From Nitrospira sp. CG24B (GTDB lineage Bacteria > Nitrospirota > Nitrospiria > Nitrospirales > Nitrospiraceae), in the NCBI GenBank assembly GCA_002869845.2, contig NEWS02000004.1:1469441-1533440 (forward strand): a stretch of DNA of 64,000 bases, read 5' to 3'. The translations under genes were made by a program, and so were the position numbers. Below, piece by piece: positions 19,447 through 29,220 of the stretch. How positions within the stretch are numbered: position 1 is the stretch's first letter; every line of letters begins with the position of its first letter. The notes below the pieces were generated by a model, which saw nothing but the letters and a program-made list of their open reading frames with translations, made no database searches and was not told where the DNA came from.

Positions 19447-21353
19447 GCTGCGTCTTCCACCACGACCAACGGGAGCTCCAGAGTGAACGTCGCACCACAC
19501 CCCTCGCCCGCACTCTGCCCGTGCAACGTTCCGCCAAGATTGTTGGCGACGATGGCCGCGCTATGGAGCCCAAGTCCATGACCGGCCTTTCTCGTTGTAA
19601 AACCCTGTGCAAACAGCCGGGGGAGATGCTCCGGTTTGACCCCGATGCCGGTATCGATCACCTCAAATTGAGCACAGGTCTGAGCGGAAACCACTCCGAT
19701 GCGCAGCGTAAGACGGCGGGAGCTCCCCGAATGCTCCACCATGGCGTTCTTCGCGTTGGTGATCAGGTTGACCAATACCTGCAAGACTTGGTGTCGATCC
19801 GTCATCATCATAGGGACTGGACTGTATTCCCGTACGATTTGGATGTGGTATTTCTCCGGCTCGGGGAGCGCCATCACGACTGCCTGTTCCATGAGATCTT
19901 CAGCAGACGCAGGTTCACGGATATTCCCTGCACGGGCAATATCTTGCTGTGACATGATCACTTGCTTGATGTGATCGACTTTCTTCACAAGCGAGTCGAG
20001 TTCACCTTGGATCGTCTGATGGCTTCCACTCAAAGATTCGGCCACCAACCCCAGATACGACGGGATCTGCTTTCCCTTCGGGTCTACGGTCAAAAAGTCC
20101 TGCAAATTGTCCTGATGCTCGTTGAACATCGATGCGATCCGACAGACATCGCCCACCATCGGCTTTTTAAGCGTTTTGAGCAGCGTATCCGTCGACACAT
20201 TAATGCTATTGAGGACGTTCCCGACATTATGCAGTACACTGGACGCCACATCCGCCATGCCCGCTTGGCGCGAGGCATTCATGAGTTGCTGGTACAGCTT
20301 TTCCTTTTCCGCCTCAGCTTTTTTCCGTTGACCCATCTCGACGTGCAAATTCGTATTCGTGGCCTCGAGTTCCTGGTTCTTCTGCATAATTTGAACACGT
20401 GATGCTTCTAATTCACTATTCGCGTCCTTGAGTTGAGAATTGGCTCGATCAAGTTCGGTGACGTCGTGAAACGAGACGAGCGCCCCTCTGACTGTAGACC
20501 CATCGTCCATAATCGGAACCGTATTGACGATGAACTTTCGCTGTTCCCCATCGGAGAGATTCATAATGAGCGGGATATTGTCGAGCGAGCGCCGGTCCAT
20601 AATGGCCCTGGTCCACGGATACACCATGAGCGAATCCGTTGGAGTCATCGACTTCCAGCCAAGCGTCCCGAGATCGGAGCCAATCAACGATGTCACGGGC
20701 TTATTGACGGCGCGACTGAATGAATCGTTAGCAAGAATAATCACGTCTCGCATGTCGATCATCGCTACGCCCTGCGTCAAGGCATCGAGCGCCGCTTTCA
20801 CACGTGTGGGGACAATGCCGGAGGGATCGAGCTGACGGAGCGTGCGCTTCATGAAAAAGAGGTAGCCGAAGAACCCCATCACGCTCACAAACGCAAGGAA
20901 GCGTATCCATGGATCGGAAAGAAAGCGGTCTATTCCTGAGCCTTCAGATTCACGAAACGCCAATTGGAGCACACCCCATGGTTGATCTCCTGAAAAGATC
21001 GGGACTTGAAGGGATTGAAGCGTCGATTGGGCACCCAGCGGCTGAACCCAAACCTGTGCATGTGGGCCAACTTGGGCAACGATGCCGCCGTCTTTTTGAA
21101 GGAGCGCCAGTGAGGAGATTTCGTGATTCCGCTTAGCCAACGTCTCCATGGCAAATTGAATCGTTTCAATCTGATTCCGCTCCGCTAATGCGGAATATTG
21201 AACAGCCAGGGCTTCGGCTAAATCGCGACGATATTCGAAGACCTGGCGATCACGATTGGGCACGAGATCGACAAGTGAATAGCCAGCCAACATCACGCTG
21301 ATCGTCAAGCTGACCAAGCCGAAACTGATCCAGATTAGGGGTGTCACTTTCAT
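19443..21353 (-). CDS. Membrane sensor histidine kinase with PAS domain (HNVGN type), copy 1
   Basis: 636 residues. One membrane helix at about 7-30, a periplasmic sensor region of about 115 residues, a second helix at about 148-167, then a PAS domain (TQGVAMIDMRDVIILANDSF), a coiled coil, a kinase core with His375 in VLHNVGNVLNSI and a HATPase_c domain (LVNLITNAKNAM, DTGIGV, GHGLGLHSAA). There is no receiver in the protein, so its targets are probably the receiver proteins encoded directly downstream. It is paralogous along its length to the kinase at 34482-36398. It begins 13 bp after the decayed DUF4347 gene. Confidence 0.92.
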   Translation of the reverse strand: MKVTPLIWISFGLVSLTISVMLAGYSLVDLVPNRDRQVFEYRRDLAEALAVQYSALAERNQIETIQFAMETLAKRNHEISSLALLQKDGGIVAQVGPHAQVWVQPLGAQSTLQSLQVPIFSGDQPWGVLQLAFRESEGSGIDRFLSDPWIRFLAFVSVMGFFGYLFFMKRTLRQLDPSGIVPTRVKAALDALTQGVAMIDMRDVIILANDSFSRAVNKPVTSLIGSDLGTLGWKSMTPTDSLMVYPWTRAIMDRRSLDNIPLIMNLSDGEQRKFIVNTVPIMDDGSTVRGALVSFHDVTELDRANSQLKDANSELEASRVQIMQKNQELEATNTNLHVEMGQRKKAEAEKEKLYQQLMNASRQAGMADVASSVLHNVGNVLNSINVSTDTLLKTLKKPMVGDVCRIASMFNEHQDNLQDFLTVDPKGKQIPSYLGLVAESLSGSHQTIQGELDSLVKKVDHIKQVIMSQQDIARAGNIREPASAEDLMEQAVVMALPEPEKYHIQIVREYSPVPMMMTDRHQVLQVLVNLITNAKNAMVEHSGSSRRLTLRIGVVSAQTCAQFEVIDTGIGVKPEHLPRLFAQGFTTRKAGHGLGLHSAAIVANNLGGTLHGQSAGEGCGATFTLELPLVVVEDAA

Positions 21354-21366
21354 GACTGAGTTCCCT

Positions 21367-22995
21367 TCATAGGCATCGATTTCGGCTGTGTGTTCCGTGA
21401 TCCGAAGATTTCAAGACTCGATCTAAACCACAGAACTGCCTAATGTCCTGGTCGTTTTCCTCACGCATCTTGCGGTCGCGCTTCCGGCGGGTGAGCAGTT
21501 CGCCCCCCCAGTACAGGCAGTGGATCAAAATGTCTCCATGCCGACATCGAAACGAGGAAACTTGCCACCAGAGACCCACCGCGCAGAATCCAGGCGATAA
21601 GCCCAGCAGATACCGCCACTCGCTCAATGAGGTGACTCTGAGACTCTCGCTCTTGCGCTCCACGCTCCAGCTTCTCAACCAGCCTGATCAAACGCTCGGC
21701 AAGCTTGTGACCAACGGCAAGGACCCTTTTCGCTGGCAGTGAAAAAGGCCAACCGGTACTATCGGTCGCTCTGAACTGACGGTATTCGCTTACTTACCCC
21801 TCGCAAACGTACGACTTGCCATCACTGCTCTTGCCGTCGAACCTCAGCTGCTCCCATTCCCGACACATTTGTGACCAGTGCCTCCGTACTTATCGGCACA
21901 AAAGGCGGTAGTATTAAAGGCAAGGCGTTACCACCGCCGGACGGTTGCCGTTGGCCGCAAAACTGTCGTCGGTCGTGGCGTCCAGGATCACCGCACCCGA
22001 GATGTTCGACAGTGCGGTGGCCAGGGTGATGGTGTGCACGCCGGTGCAGCTGATGTTGAAGTTGATGGTGTCGGTGCCGCCGTTGCTGTTCGCGTCGGTG
22101 ATGGCCTGGCGCAGCGAGCCGGCGCCGCTGTCTAAGATGTTGGTGACGGTGTAGGTGGCAAGACGCCTTCCCACGTGGTTTGCGTAGCCTCTGCAATCAC
22201 GGTCGAGCTCTCAATCGTTCCAGTCGATCTCTCGAGTCGCCAATTGGCAAATTCTGAGGCATACCCGGTACGGTCGGTGCTCGCAGCCACATCGGCGCCG
22301 GTGAGATTTGCGAGTGTGCTTATCGCAAGTTGTCCGCCGTCACCACGGCCGAAATTACAGCCGTAGATCAGGAGGTCGGCATCAGCCGACAAGCTCTGAC
22401 CAATCTGTTGAAACCGTTCGGCATAGCGTGTGCTAATCGAATCATGCGTCAAGAAGCTGGCGCCGAGGTGCAGTTCCGCTTCATTGCCCTCGGCAATGAG
22501 ATGAACCACATCAACTCCTGTGCGACCGGCGAGTATCTCCGCCATCTGCTCGACGCCGTCGCGATTTGCGTCGAGGATCACGACTTCGACGTTTAGGCTG
22601 ATGCCGTCGAGCAGTTGCTGGTAGTCGCGTACGCTGGGGGAGAGAAACACGATTTCCTGCAGGGCGGACGAGGTATCGTAGGCCGCCAAGGCATCAAAGA
22701 GGGCCTGATCGTTGGCGCTGAATTGCGGCTCGCCAGTCGGCGCCGCATCAGGCAGGGCATCGCCGACGGTCACGTCCTTAGGCGACGAGAGCGCTTCGGC
22801 TTGACTCTGGGCGAGTAGCTCGGTGGCAACGGTACTGAGCGTGGCACTGCCCGCCCCATCGAACATGATCCGTGGTTCGAGCGCAAACCAGGAGGCTTTG
22901 GAGGAAGGATGGGGCGCGGCCGCCTGCATGGAAGTAGGCTGATGGCCGCACACTGATTGTGCTGCAGTCTTCTTGCGTCGACGTAGAATTCTCAT
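21367..22995 (-). pseudogene. Decayed or truncated DUF4347 (FALEPR-type) surface-protein gene
   Basis: The first 287-codon frame (22995-22132) begins MRILRRRKK, has FALEPRIMFDGAG at residues 37-49 and a DUF4347 domain, and aligns without gaps for over 210 residues with the intact 1564-residue protein. A one-base shift near 22160 moves the frame to a segment with ATYTVTNILDSGAGSLRQAI, a beta-helix type passenger. After about 250 bases comes the same C-terminal membrane anchor as the intact protein (SAGLIAWILRGGSLV...AWRHFDPLPV), which is itself shifted at a run of seven G on the minus strand (plus-strand C 21503-21509), where six would restore the frame. Residue 169, His in the intact copy, is Glu here. 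Assembly collapse or sequencing error cannot be ruled out. Confidence 0.75.
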
Positions 22996-23085
22996 GGTAT
23001 GGAGAAGAACGGAGTTCTCCGATTTACCAGAAATAACTCAGCAAGGCAGATGCCACTCCTCGAAACAAATTTCCCTTCTTGACAG
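22996..23085 (-). promoter_or_regulatory. Conserved 5' leader of the decayed DUF4347 gene
   Basis: About 90 bases directly upstream of the start match the leader of the intact DUF4347 gene (41090-41185). Shared blocks on the plus strand are GGAGAAG, CAAGGCAG(A/G)TGCCA, CGAA, and TTCCC..TTCTT..CAGGG. A short palindrome (GGAGTTCTCC) lies near the start. It may be an untranslated leader or only duplicated sequence. Confidence 0.5.
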
Positions 23086-23225
23086 GGGCTTGAAGCGTGG
23101 TTCGTGCGAGGGCGGCTGGTTTCGAGTCTCTCGTTTCAAGTTCGACGTATGAATTTGAGCAATTCGAAACACATAACGAGAAACCTGAAACGTTTGATCC
23201 TGAACCACTTGGCGAGAAATGAGCG

Positions 23226-25358
23226 TTATGCCCCGCTTTCACGAATTAAGATTCGGACGCCCTTCTCCCAGGCCCGTTGAGCAAGACTGATGCGAGGGCC
23301 ATCCACCAACACGGTGCCCCGTACGGCTTGATTCCATCGGGGAGCCGATTCGACAAGGCGCAGGGTAATCCGATAGACGGAAGTCTCAGGCCGCAACCGA
23401 TGGCTGGCATCTTTCCGCACCGGCACCTCACCGCCGTAGAGCGAGGCCAGATAGGGGACCGTGAAGCTGCTTTCGTCGATGTCCCGGATCTCGACGATCT
23501 GTGCCTTCATGCTCGGCCGCTCTGCCCCTTCGGGAATGAATCGGGCTGACTGGCCTGAGCGGAGAGAGCCGACATCCGTTTCGGGAGCCAGCGCATGCAG
23601 CTCTTCCCCTGCTGGATCAACGACATACGCAAGCGGTAGTTCCTTATTAATCCAGCGTCCCACATGCAACGCCTCTGCACGGTCGGTGACTCGTCCCGAG
23701 ATCGGCGATACGAGCGAGAGCGTCTGCTGTTGTTGCACAAGGCCATCGAGCTGCGAGAGCCGTGCCTTCAGCGCTTCGATTGTGACCTGATGTTTTGACA
23801 ATTCTTGTTGATCAACGAACTGGCGCCGTCCTCTCAACTGTTCGACTTCGATCCGCTTCTGCGTTAATGCCACCTCTTTTTCCAGTACCGGGGACTCCAG
23901 AGTAATGAGTCCGGTGCCCTTCTCTACGTGACGGCCTTCCGCTAACGTCAGCTCGACGATTCTGCCCGGAGCCGGTGCATAGATCGTGGCATGGGGCATC
24001 GATTCCAACACAGCCGGGAGGGTAATTCGATCCGACCACGGGACGAAGAGCACAGCCATCAGGACACCCACCGCACCGGCGGAGATCCATATTCGTCGCT
24101 GTTCGCGAACCGCGCAGCGGAGCATCCACCAGGCCTTGAGTTCACGCATAATCGGCAGCACGATGAACCAGCCGATTTCAAAGGCGAACAGGATGAGCCC
24201 CAGCAACTTGAAGAAGAAGTGATAGACCACCAAGGCGATCCCCAGAAACAGCAAGAACCGGTACGCCCACGTGGCCCAGGCAAACCCGACCAAGAAGCGT
24301 CGCCGCGCCGCAGACACCGGCTCTGGCATCAGCTGGTCCAGACCGAACAACAGCCTCCTGAGTTGCCACTGTCCAAAGGCAAAGGCCCGCTCATGCAGAT
24401 TTGGGATGCCGAGTAAGTCGGAGAGTACGTAATAGCCATCGAACCGCATGAACGGATTCAGGTTAATCGCCGCCCCCAGCGCCAAGCTGGTCGTCGCCAT
24501 GAGAAATACCAGGCTTCTTCCCACCCCGTCATCCAGAAAGCTCCACGCGAAGATCGCAAGCGCCGCCAATGCACATTCCACAATCATCCCGGCAGCCCCG
24601 ATGGCGGCACGCTGACGTCGGGAGGTCAATTTCCACGCATCGGAGGTGTCGGAGTACAGCATCGGCACGAGTAAGATCGCGGCGACGCCCATAGTCGACA
24701 CGCGGCAGCCGTAGCGTGTGGCAGTATAGGCATGTCCGAGCTCATGAAAGATCTTGACGATAACCAGGCAGAGCACGTACAGCGCAAAGCCGCGCGCCGT
24801 GAAGAAGTGCAGCATGGTGGCGGCAAACGTGTCCCACTGACGGGAGACGAGATAGATCCCGATCAGCCCGATCAGTCCAATGATCCATGCCACGGCTGGG
24901 GCAAAGAGCCATTCCACAAACGGAAGCGTCGCACGAAGAAATCGACCCGGCCGCACTAATGGCACTTGGAAGAACAGATAGTGGTGGGCCAACCACGTCA
25001 GCCACTGTGGCTTGGCCGCTTCCGCTTGGGCGAGATAGGCTCGATACCCTCCCTGCGGTGGATCGCGCATGAGATGATTGCTGTGTAAGAACCGCAGAAA
25101 TGCGTCGACATCCCCGGCAGTGACGCGGCAGGTCGTCTCAGCATGAATCGCGGACATGATGGCTTCCGCTGACCGACCCTTCCAACGCAAGAGCATTTGA
25201 TAGGCCGGCCAGCCGATCTGGAAATACTTGCCGCGAAGCTGGTCTACCAGAACCCAGGTCGGCGACCCATCAGCAGCTGGAGCCCCGGCCAGGAGCTGAA
25301 GATCCTCTCGCAGCGGCGGTAAGATGGATTCACGCGGCGGATCCGGTGATGGTGTCAT
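23226..25358 (-). CDS. M50-type zinc metalloprotease fused to a HlyD/lipoyl adaptor domain
   Basis: 710 residues from the ATG at 25358, which overlaps the upstream stop as ATGA. An N-terminal soluble PqqD-like segment (about 30-110) precedes several membrane helices. Zinc-site residues are HELGH (His205, Glu206, His209) and the later NPFMRFDGYY with Asp307, the site-2-protease pattern. From about residue 425 a single membrane helix leads to a barrel-sandwich half-motif (APAPGRIVELTLAEG), a helical hairpin and the second half (LVSPISGRVTDRAE), as in HlyD adaptors. It probably sits in the inner membrane with its adaptor arm in the periplasm. The protease substrate is unknown; an exported neighbour protein is the best guess. 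Confidence 0.88.
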   Translation of the reverse strand: MTPSPDPPRESILPPLREDLQLLAGAPAADGSPTWVLVDQLRGKYFQIGWPAYQMLLRWKGRSAEAIMSAIHAETTCRVTAGDVDAFLRFLHSNHLMRDPPQGGYRAYLAQAEAAKPQWLTWLAHHYLFFQVPLVRPGRFLRATLPFVEWLFAPAVAWIIGLIGLIGIYLVSRQWDTFAATMLHFFTARGFALYVLCLVIVKIFHELGHAYTATRYGCRVSTMGVAAILLVPMLYSDTSDAWKLTSRRQRAAIGAAGMIVECALAALAIFAWSFLDDGVGRSLVFLMATTSLALGAAINLNPFMRFDGYYVLSDLLGIPNLHERAFAFGQWQLRRLLFGLDQLMPEPVSAARRRFLVGFAWATWAYRFLLFLGIALVVYHFFFKLLGLILFAFEIGWFIVLPIMRELKAWWMLRCAVREQRRIWISAGAVGVLMAVLFVPWSDRITLPAVLESMPHATIYAPAPGRIVELTLAEGRHVEKGTGLITLESPVLEKEVALTQKRIEVEQLRGRRQFVDQQELSKHQVTIEALKARLSQLDGLVQQQQTLSLVSPISGRVTDRAEALHVGRWINKELPLAYVVDPAGEELHALAPETDVGSLRSGQSARFIPEGAERPSMKAQIVEIRDIDESSFTVPYLASLYGGEVPVRKDASHRLRPETSVYRITLRLVESAPRWNQAVRGTVLVDGPRISLAQRAWEKGVRILIRESGA

Positions 25359-26722
25359 AGCCCAATCCACGGCCTGAGCGCGGAAATCGGACGGCGGAAT
25401 AGGTAGGTGAACAGCGACACATGCTCTCCGTAAATCTTCGCGCTGCCCTGCCAGCCGATCCGTAATTCCGGCGCGCCTTCTCCAAGCTGTGCCGTGACAC
25501 GATAGGCTAACGTGTTGTTCGGCAGAACTTCGGCATGGTAGCTCGCATGACTCACCGTGGCCTGCACGCTGGATAACGGATGCGCGTTGAGAAATAACGA
25601 CACCGCTGCCCCTTCATGGAGCACAATGGCATCGTCGACCGGGAGATCAATTCTGACTTCCACCTGCCGGGGGTTCGCCAGTTCCATCATGCGTTGGCCG
25701 ACGACAACCGGTTTTCCGATCCAATCGGATTTATCGCTGTACAAAACCAGGCCTGCCTGTTCAGCCTTGACCTCAACCTTGGCCAATCGTTCGTAGGCGT
25801 AGTTTCGCTCCGTTTCCCGCAACTCCACTTCCGCCTTCAACAGCGGCACATCGGCCTTTTGGTCGGCTGCCACGAACGCCCCCTGAGCCGCGCGGCGATA
25901 CTGCGCCATCGCCACATCCAGGTTGCGTTCCGCGATCTGATAGTCGCTGCGGAAGGTCGTATCTTCGTATCGGAACAACAGATCCCCTTGTGTGACTTCG
26001 GTATTCGGCAGCACGGCAATGTCCGCGATGACTCCGTCGATCGGCGCACTGACAATCAACGGCTCCTTGGCCACAATCTTCGCGGGAGCCACGGTCGACA
26101 TGGGGACGGGAATGATCAGCGCGCCCACCAACGCTCCGGCGAGCAGCCATGTCCTCGTCCGGCTCAGGCCCCAACGCCATCCGAGATTCTTGGATGGACC
26201 AACCGCACGCCAGGCGTAGGCATAGGCCTCGCTGAGTCGTTGAAGCACCGTGACTTCGTGTTCCGGCCATAGCTGATCGCGCGTGAACCACAGGCCGCCC
26301 AACATCTGTCCATCTGGATGTGTCAACGGGCACCACAGACCATGGCCAAGCGTGAATTCAGTCCACTCTGACTGGAGTTCGGGAGGACAATCGGCTTCTT
26401 CAACCTGCCGGATATCGTGGCTGTTCGAAGTCTCGCGCAGGCGCTGGATCAGTCGCTCGGTCCATTGCATGAAGGGCACCGTACGGTCAACGACTGGCAC
26501 GCTTGATGCGGCCCGCACTTCATACTTCGACGCAGCAGTCGAAGACGGAATCAGCAAAACAGCCTGTCTATACGAGACCAACCGACGAGTTTCGTTGACA
26601 ATGAGAAAGTGCAGCTCTTGCTGAGTTGCGGCAGCGCGTACCATCCTCTCCAACTGTAAGAGGGTGGCCCAGGGTGTGTTTTTCGGTAGCGTGCTGTGGG
26701 GTGTGGTTTCTGCTGTGACCAT
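25355..26722 (-). CDS. HlyD-family periplasmic adaptor with N-terminal GAF-like domain
   Basis: 455 residues from the ATG at 26722; a TTG at 26752 inside the upstream gene is possible. The first 180 residues form a soluble GAF-like domain (LLQLERMVRAAATQQELHFL, WCPLTHPDGQMLGGLWF). One membrane helix follows (about 200-218), then an adaptor core with the lipoyl halves SAPIDGVIADIAVLPN and AEQAGLVLYS around a helical hairpin. The cytoplasmic GAF would let a small ligand or partner influence the export complex (inference). It lies between the short HlyD gene and the M50 fusion gene, overlapping the latter. Confidence 0.85.
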   Translation of the reverse strand: MVTAETTPHSTLPKNTPWATLLQLERMVRAAATQQELHFLIVNETRRLVSYRQAVLLIPSSTAASKYEVRAASSVPVVDRTVPFMQWTERLIQRLRETSNSHDIRQVEEADCPPELQSEWTEFTLGHGLWCPLTHPDGQMLGGLWFTRDQLWPEHEVTVLQRLSEAYAYAWRAVGPSKNLGWRWGLSRTRTWLLAGALVGALIIPVPMSTVAPAKIVAKEPLIVSAPIDGVIADIAVLPNTEVTQGDLLFRYEDTTFRSDYQIAERNLDVAMAQYRRAAQGAFVAADQKADVPLLKAEVELRETERNYAYERLAKVEVKAEQAGLVLYSDKSDWIGKPVVVGQRMMELANPRQVEVRIDLPVDDAIVLHEGAAVSLFLNAHPLSSVQATVSHASYHAEVLPNNTLAYRVTAQLGEGAPELRIGWQGSAKIYGEHVSLFTYLFRRPISALRPWIGL

Positions 26723-26732
26723 GTCGGTGTGG

Positions 26733-27521
26733 TCAGTGTAGGCCTTCAGCAAACGCTGCGATACCGCTCATCCCGGCGAGAACCTTGTCGGGCTTGGCCC
26801 GAAAGAGACCTTTGACTTTGACTGTCTGGCTCGCAGGATCGACGTTCGCCCCGATATCTTCCACGACAGCCGGATACCGGAGTCCCGTCTCATCGATCGA
26901 GTATTCGAAGGGTGTGCCGACCTTCAACCACGTCAGTGACTTCGACGGCAAGATCAGTTCGATCTCAAGCTGGCTGTCGTCCAAGAGGCTGATGAGTTGA
27001 TCGTTGGGAAAGACATTTTCGTGTTCATTCACGATGGTTTTGACCACACGTCCTGGAAACGGTGCCAAGACGGTACAGCCATTCACGTTGATTTGCGCGG
27101 CTTGCACGGCCGCGAACGCTTTTTCGGATTCGGCCTGAGACACTTCGAGCTCCAGTTGCCCCACGGCTTGATGTTCGGACAGGCGAAGGTTGTTCTCATA
27201 GGTCTTCTTCTTGCCGCGGTGTTCGGCCCGAGCGCTGGCGAGTTCCGCCTCATACTTTGAACAATCGAGTGCGACTAAGAGGGCTCCCCTTTTGAATCTC
27301 TGCCCTTCTTTAACTGGAAGCCGGCTGATTCGGCCTTGGACCTGGCTGGCTAACGTCGCTTGTGCCGTCGCCTTCACCACGCCTCGGATCGTGTTCAGTT
27401 CAGCCGCATTGCCCATCGGTTTGGCATCTGCGGCGGTCCCGGCGGTCGCCGGCAGGACGGCGATCAGGAGCCATGCGCCCACCAGAGCACCGTCGATTGA
27501 ACGGCTACCATGGTTCTTCAC
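26733..27521 (-). CDS. Membrane-fusion (HlyD/RND-type) periplasmic adaptor
   Basis: 262 residues from a GTG overlapping the tolC stop as GTGA. Signal peptide or N-terminal anchor at about 10-30 (ALVGAWLLIAVLPATAGTA). Lipoyl half-motifs QVQGRISRLPVKEGQRFKRG and LAPFPGRVVKTIVNE flank a short coiled-coil hairpin, followed by a beta-barrel domain. This is the usual short adaptor that docks onto TolC. No RND pump or ABC ATPase gene accompanies it; the only membrane protein in the operon large enough to be the inner-membrane partner is the M50-HlyD fusion. Confidence 0.88.
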   Translation of the reverse strand: MKNHGSRSIDGALVGAWLLIAVLPATAGTAADAKPMGNAAELNTIRGVVKATAQATLASQVQGRISRLPVKEGQRFKRGALLVALDCSKYEAELASARAEHRGKKKTYENNLRLSEHQAVGQLELEVSQAESEKAFAAVQAAQINVNGCTVLAPFPGRVVKTIVNEHENVFPNDQLISLLDDSQLEIELILPSKSLTWLKVGTPFEYSIDETGLRYPAVVEDIGANVDPASQTVKVKGLFRAKPDKVLAGMSGIAAFAEGLH

Positions 27522-29089
27522 TTGAGCAACTCTTTACTCTTCCTCCACCCTGCGCGGAGCTGGAGGGCAAGATCCGACACGCCCTGTTCCTGTTTCAGAT
27601 CGTTCGGCAAGATGTCCTCTCCAACTGCCGCCAGGAGCGCCGCCCAGGCCGTTTGGGCCTCGGCTTCCACGGCGTCATAGCGGAGTTGTGCCGCCACTTG
27701 AGCCACTCGCTCGCGCAGCACCGATTGTTCGCTCAGTTTGGCGGTGCGCCAGGCCACCCGCGTCTGCTCGGCAATTTGTGATTGCGTGTCGTAATACAGG
27801 GCAGCAGTCGATACCTCTTTCTTCGCATGTGCCACCTGCGCCACACTGACATGGACCTGTGACATCACCGCCATGGTCAGGGCGAGGTTCTGCGTGTGAA
27901 GCACTTTGTCTTGCGCCTCGATGGTCTTAGCCCGCGCTGGATAACGCAAGAGGTTGAGTAAATTCCAACTTGTGCGTGCCGCATAGGCTGCCCAGTGGTT
28001 ATTAAAGAGGAAAGTATTGCTGCTGTAGTTGCCTCCGACTTGGAGATTCAAGCTGGGCAACATTTCCAAGATCGCCGCTTTGGCCTCTCGCGCGTTGATG
28101 CGACGCCGATAGTCAATCATCCGTAGCTCTGGGCGAGCCTGAAGCGCCCGGTCTTCCAGAATCGCCATATCAGACGGAAGTTCGATTGTGTTGGCTTCCC
28201 GCTCTGGCACCAGCAGAGCGAGATCCTTCTCTTGCCCAGGTGGCAGATTGATCAGCGCGGACAGTTGAAGTTTGGCGGTATTCAGTTCTCTGAACAACTG
28301 TTGAATGTATCGTTGGGTATTGAGGAGATCGAGCTTGTACTGCAAGGGAACCAGTGGCGAACTGAGCCGCTCATCCTGAACCGCTTGGGCCTTGTCGAGC
28401 GCATGGTTCACCCACTCGTCCAAGAGCCGGAGGGACGGAAGAATCCGCTCGGCGCTCACCGCCCGCCAATAGGCGATGCGCACATCTTGTATCACCCGAT
28501 TGGCGACACGCCGCCGCTCCTCGTCGGCAATCAACACGTCGTCCGCCGCTTGCTTGGCGCGGATGTAGGACAAGCCAAAATCCAGCACATTCCAACTGAG
28601 CGAGAGATCGGCCGAGAAAATGTTTCGTTCAGCGGAAGTAAAGGGTTCGAGCACCTGCCGCCCAGTGAGCAAGGACTGTGCAACACCGCCTGGGAAATTG
28701 TTTCGTCCGTCAAAGCCGGCGTTCGCGGCCAGACGAGGCAACATCGCATAGTGCGAGAGATCAAGCTGCGTCTGCGCCAGCATCTTGTGCATCAGCTCGA
28801 CCCGCGCGTCGAGGTTATACTTCAGCGCCCGAGCCATCGCTTCGTAGAGGTCAACCGGGCCATTGAGCGGCTCTTGATCTTTGGTCAGAACTGCTCGGTC
28901 TTCCTTCACCCGCGATTGGACTTCATCCTCGGTCAACGGGATCGGCTTGATGGCACACCCGTTCCCTCCAATGACGGCTATGAGAGTCAGCAGGACCAGC
29001 AGAAGCCCTGTTCGATCGCGGATTCGGCCCGTCGGAGGATCTTGCCTGTTCACCATACACTTATTTTTCGTTCGATCTGGCCGTTCCAT
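27518..29089 (-). CDS. TolC-family outer-membrane efflux protein, probable lipoprotein
   Basis: 523 residues. The N-terminal signal (LLLVLLTLIAVIGGNGC) ends in a Cys, so a lipid-anchored TolC homologue is likely. The two OEP repeats follow: YNLDARVELMHKMLAQTQLDL and LSWNVLDFGLSYIRAKQAAD in the first half, and RPELRMIDYRRRINAREAKA and TSWNLLNLLRYPARAKT in the second. It forms the outer-membrane exit duct with the adaptor encoded next. The start may also be the ATG at 29056; neither has a strong ribosome site. First gene of a minus-strand run that may continue to 14052. The upstream 120 bp are conserved at 41469-41588. Confidence 0.9.
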   Translation of the reverse strand: MERPDRTKNKCMVNRQDPPTGRIRDRTGLLLVLLTLIAVIGGNGCAIKPIPLTEDEVQSRVKEDRAVLTKDQEPLNGPVDLYEAMARALKYNLDARVELMHKMLAQTQLDLSHYAMLPRLAANAGFDGRNNFPGGVAQSLLTGRQVLEPFTSAERNIFSADLSLSWNVLDFGLSYIRAKQAADDVLIADEERRRVANRVIQDVRIAYWRAVSAERILPSLRLLDEWVNHALDKAQAVQDERLSSPLVPLQYKLDLLNTQRYIQQLFRELNTAKLQLSALINLPPGQEKDLALLVPEREANTIELPSDMAILEDRALQARPELRMIDYRRRINAREAKAAILEMLPSLNLQVGGNYSSNTFLFNNHWAAYAARTSWNLLNLLRYPARAKTIEAQDKVLHTQNLALTMAVMSQVHVSVAQVAHAKKEVSTAALYYDTQSQIAEQTRVAWRTAKLSEQSVLRERVAQVAAQLRYDAVEAEAQTAWAALLAAVGEDILPNDLKQEQGVSDLALQLRAGWRKSKELLK

Positions 29090-29101
29090 CCCATACCATT
29101 A

Positions 29102-29220
29102 GACACAGCGCTGCTGCCAATAGGAACTCATCCTTCGGGTTTTACGTATCTTGTTACGAAGGTACTCACCTTTCATGCTTTGTCATCATTTTTTCACTTT
29201 TGGCACATCCCGCTCTGTAG
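29102..29220 (-). promoter_or_regulatory. Upstream element of the tolC operon, shared with the DUF4347 locus
   Basis: On the minus strand the sequence contains CCAAAAGTGAAAAA, TGAT, CAAA, CATGA, AGGTG, GTAC, TCGTA, AAGATA and TAAAA in the same order and spacing as at 41469-41588. The match includes AGACACAGC near the tolC side. It begins only 13 bases before the tolC ATG, so it very probably contains the promoter. Conservation between two loci suggests common control, although simple duplication of flanking DNA is an alternative. Confidence 0.55.
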
